Positions 5,110 through 5,507 of a stretch of DNA of 5,507 bases are shown here, one piece after another. The DNA is from Verrucomicrobiota bacterium (GTDB lineage: Bacteria; Verrucomicrobiota; Verrucomicrobiia; Opitutales; Opitutaceae). The stretch is from NCBI GenBank assembly GCA_030832235.1, contig JAURJO010000024.1, positions 1 to 5,507 on the forward strand, given 5' to 3'. The notes below the pieces were generated by a model, which saw nothing but the letters and a program-made list of their open reading frames with translations, did not search any database and was not told where the DNA came from. The translations under genes were made by a program, and so were the position numbers. Within the stretch, counting starts at the first letter, position 1; every line of letters begins with the position of its first letter.

Positions 5110-5507
5110 TCAATGACCGCGCTCGAGGCGGTATAGGGGCGCTTCCTCGAACATACGCGTTGTCGGCAAGCGGCCGAGGAACTCGAGGTCGATTCCGGGC
5201 AGCCGCTCCGCCCCGCACAAGGCGGCGAATTCCTGGCTCACAAAAACCTGCCCGGCCGCGACGGTCGGAAGGATATGCTGCGCGCGCACCAGGTGCGTGC
5301 CGAGACAGGAGAGGCGCCCCGTCACCGGATCGGTGAACGCGAAAACCGGCCCGGCGTGAACCGCCACCCGTAACGCCAGGTCCGCCGGCAAACCGAGTTC
5401 CGCCCACGGGCGTCTCGCCAGCGCGTCTCGCAGATCCAGCGCGAGGCGGGCGGCCGCGGCCAGCGATCCGACGACGAACTGGAACGATCCGCCGGAAACT
5501 TCCGCCG
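5110..5507 (-). CDS. Cyclase-like regulatory protein, C-terminal 131 residues (partial, cut by right edge)
   Basis: The frame is open from the window edge to a TGA at 5110-5112, so the 5' end is missing. A TTG at 5391 is in frame, but the upstream codons continue the same domain, so it is not the true start. The visible part resembles the second half of a class III adenylate/guanylate cyclase domain: GGSFQFVV (5-12), a long helix to about 32, LALRVAVHAGPVFAFTDP (43-60, matching the RxGxHxG strand), LGTHLVRAQHI (68-78, matching GxxVNxAARL), GQVFVSQEFA, and a final FLGRL ... PLYRLER. The HAGPVxxFTDPVTGR segment recalls cyclase-like domains in multidomain bacterial signalling proteins. The catalytic Asn and Arg positions appear to be Val73 and His77, and the metal-binding Asp of the GDG motif appears to be Gly6 or Ser7. 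It may therefore be a binding or regulatory domain and not an active cyclase. The N-terminal architecture is unknown. Confidence 0.72.
   Translation of the reverse strand, partial: AEVSGGSFQFVVGSLAAAARLALDLRDALARRPWAELGLPADLALRVAVHAGPVFAFTDPVTGRLSCLGTHLVRAQHILPTVAAGQVFVSQEFAALCGAERLPGIDLEFLGRLPTTRMFEEAPLYRLERGH

Noticed and set aside
3321..5336. A 671-codon open frame on the plus strand
   Set aside because: It is antisense to the GMC dehydrogenase, whose motifs are complete and in order on the minus strand. The plus-strand translation has no family motifs.
5110..5391. A complete 93-residue gene starting at the TTG at 5391
   Set aside because: The frame continues upstream without a stop to the window edge and the extra residues extend the same cyclase-like fold, so this is the tail of a larger protein.
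1..5507. CRISPR array, insertion sequence, tRNA or recombination site
   Set aside because: No regularly spaced direct repeats, transposase or integrase motifs, terminal inverted repeats or tRNA-like folds were seen in the window.

Overview
This is a GC-rich window in which every supportable gene lies on the minus strand. The best taxonomic clue is the C-terminal half of the 686-residue secreted protein at 637..2697. It carries two copies of a roughly 130-residue beta-rich repeat (LIVGFxVRG ... GVGPALAELGV / AVGPSLANFGL ... VGAFPL / AGAFPL ... EVYD / ELYEV). I associate this repeat with secreted proteins of Opitutales/Opitutaceae (Verrucomicrobiota). The GMC oxidoreductase plus Tat-exported small subunit pair is also common there. 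The assignment to an Opitutus-like verrucomicrobium is an inference from protein style; the window has no rRNA or other marker gene.

Layout in the direction of transcription (right to left): (i) the C-terminal 131 residues of a protein ending in a class III nucleotidyl cyclase-like domain, cut by the right edge (5110..5507); (ii) a 106-bp gap; (iii) a GMC-family FAD oxidoreductase large subunit (3288..5003), whose stop overlaps by 4 nt (GTGA) the start of (iv) a twin-arginine, gluconate 2-dehydrogenase subunit 3-like small subunit (2743..3291); (v) a secreted phosphodiester glycosidase (NAGPA-type) with an Ig-like domain and the tandem repeats (637..2697); (vi) a small lipoprotein (94..585); (vii) probably the first 19 codons of a DTW-domain (tRNA-modifying) protein, cut by the left edge (1..57). 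Gaps after (iii) are -4, about 45, about 51 and 36 bp, so co-transcription of (iii) to (vii) is plausible. No convincing terminator or promoter is visible.

Functionally, (iii) and (iv) should form a periplasmic dehydrogenase oxidising a sugar, glycoside or polyol. The large subunit has FAD, [3Fe-4S]-type cysteine and His/Asn catalytic motifs, and the small subunit supplies the Tat signal for both. The usual cytochrome c partner is not in the window. The NAGPA-type protein and the lipoprotein are also exported, so the middle of the window is an envelope/periplasm cluster, possibly for handling an extracellular glycan; that link rests only on adjacency.

Nothing here is clearly a new defence or mobile system. 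The points most worth a second look are the cyclase-like domain that appears to lack catalytic residues, the glycosidase/Ig/repeat architecture, and the Fe-S oxidoreductase without a local cytochrome.
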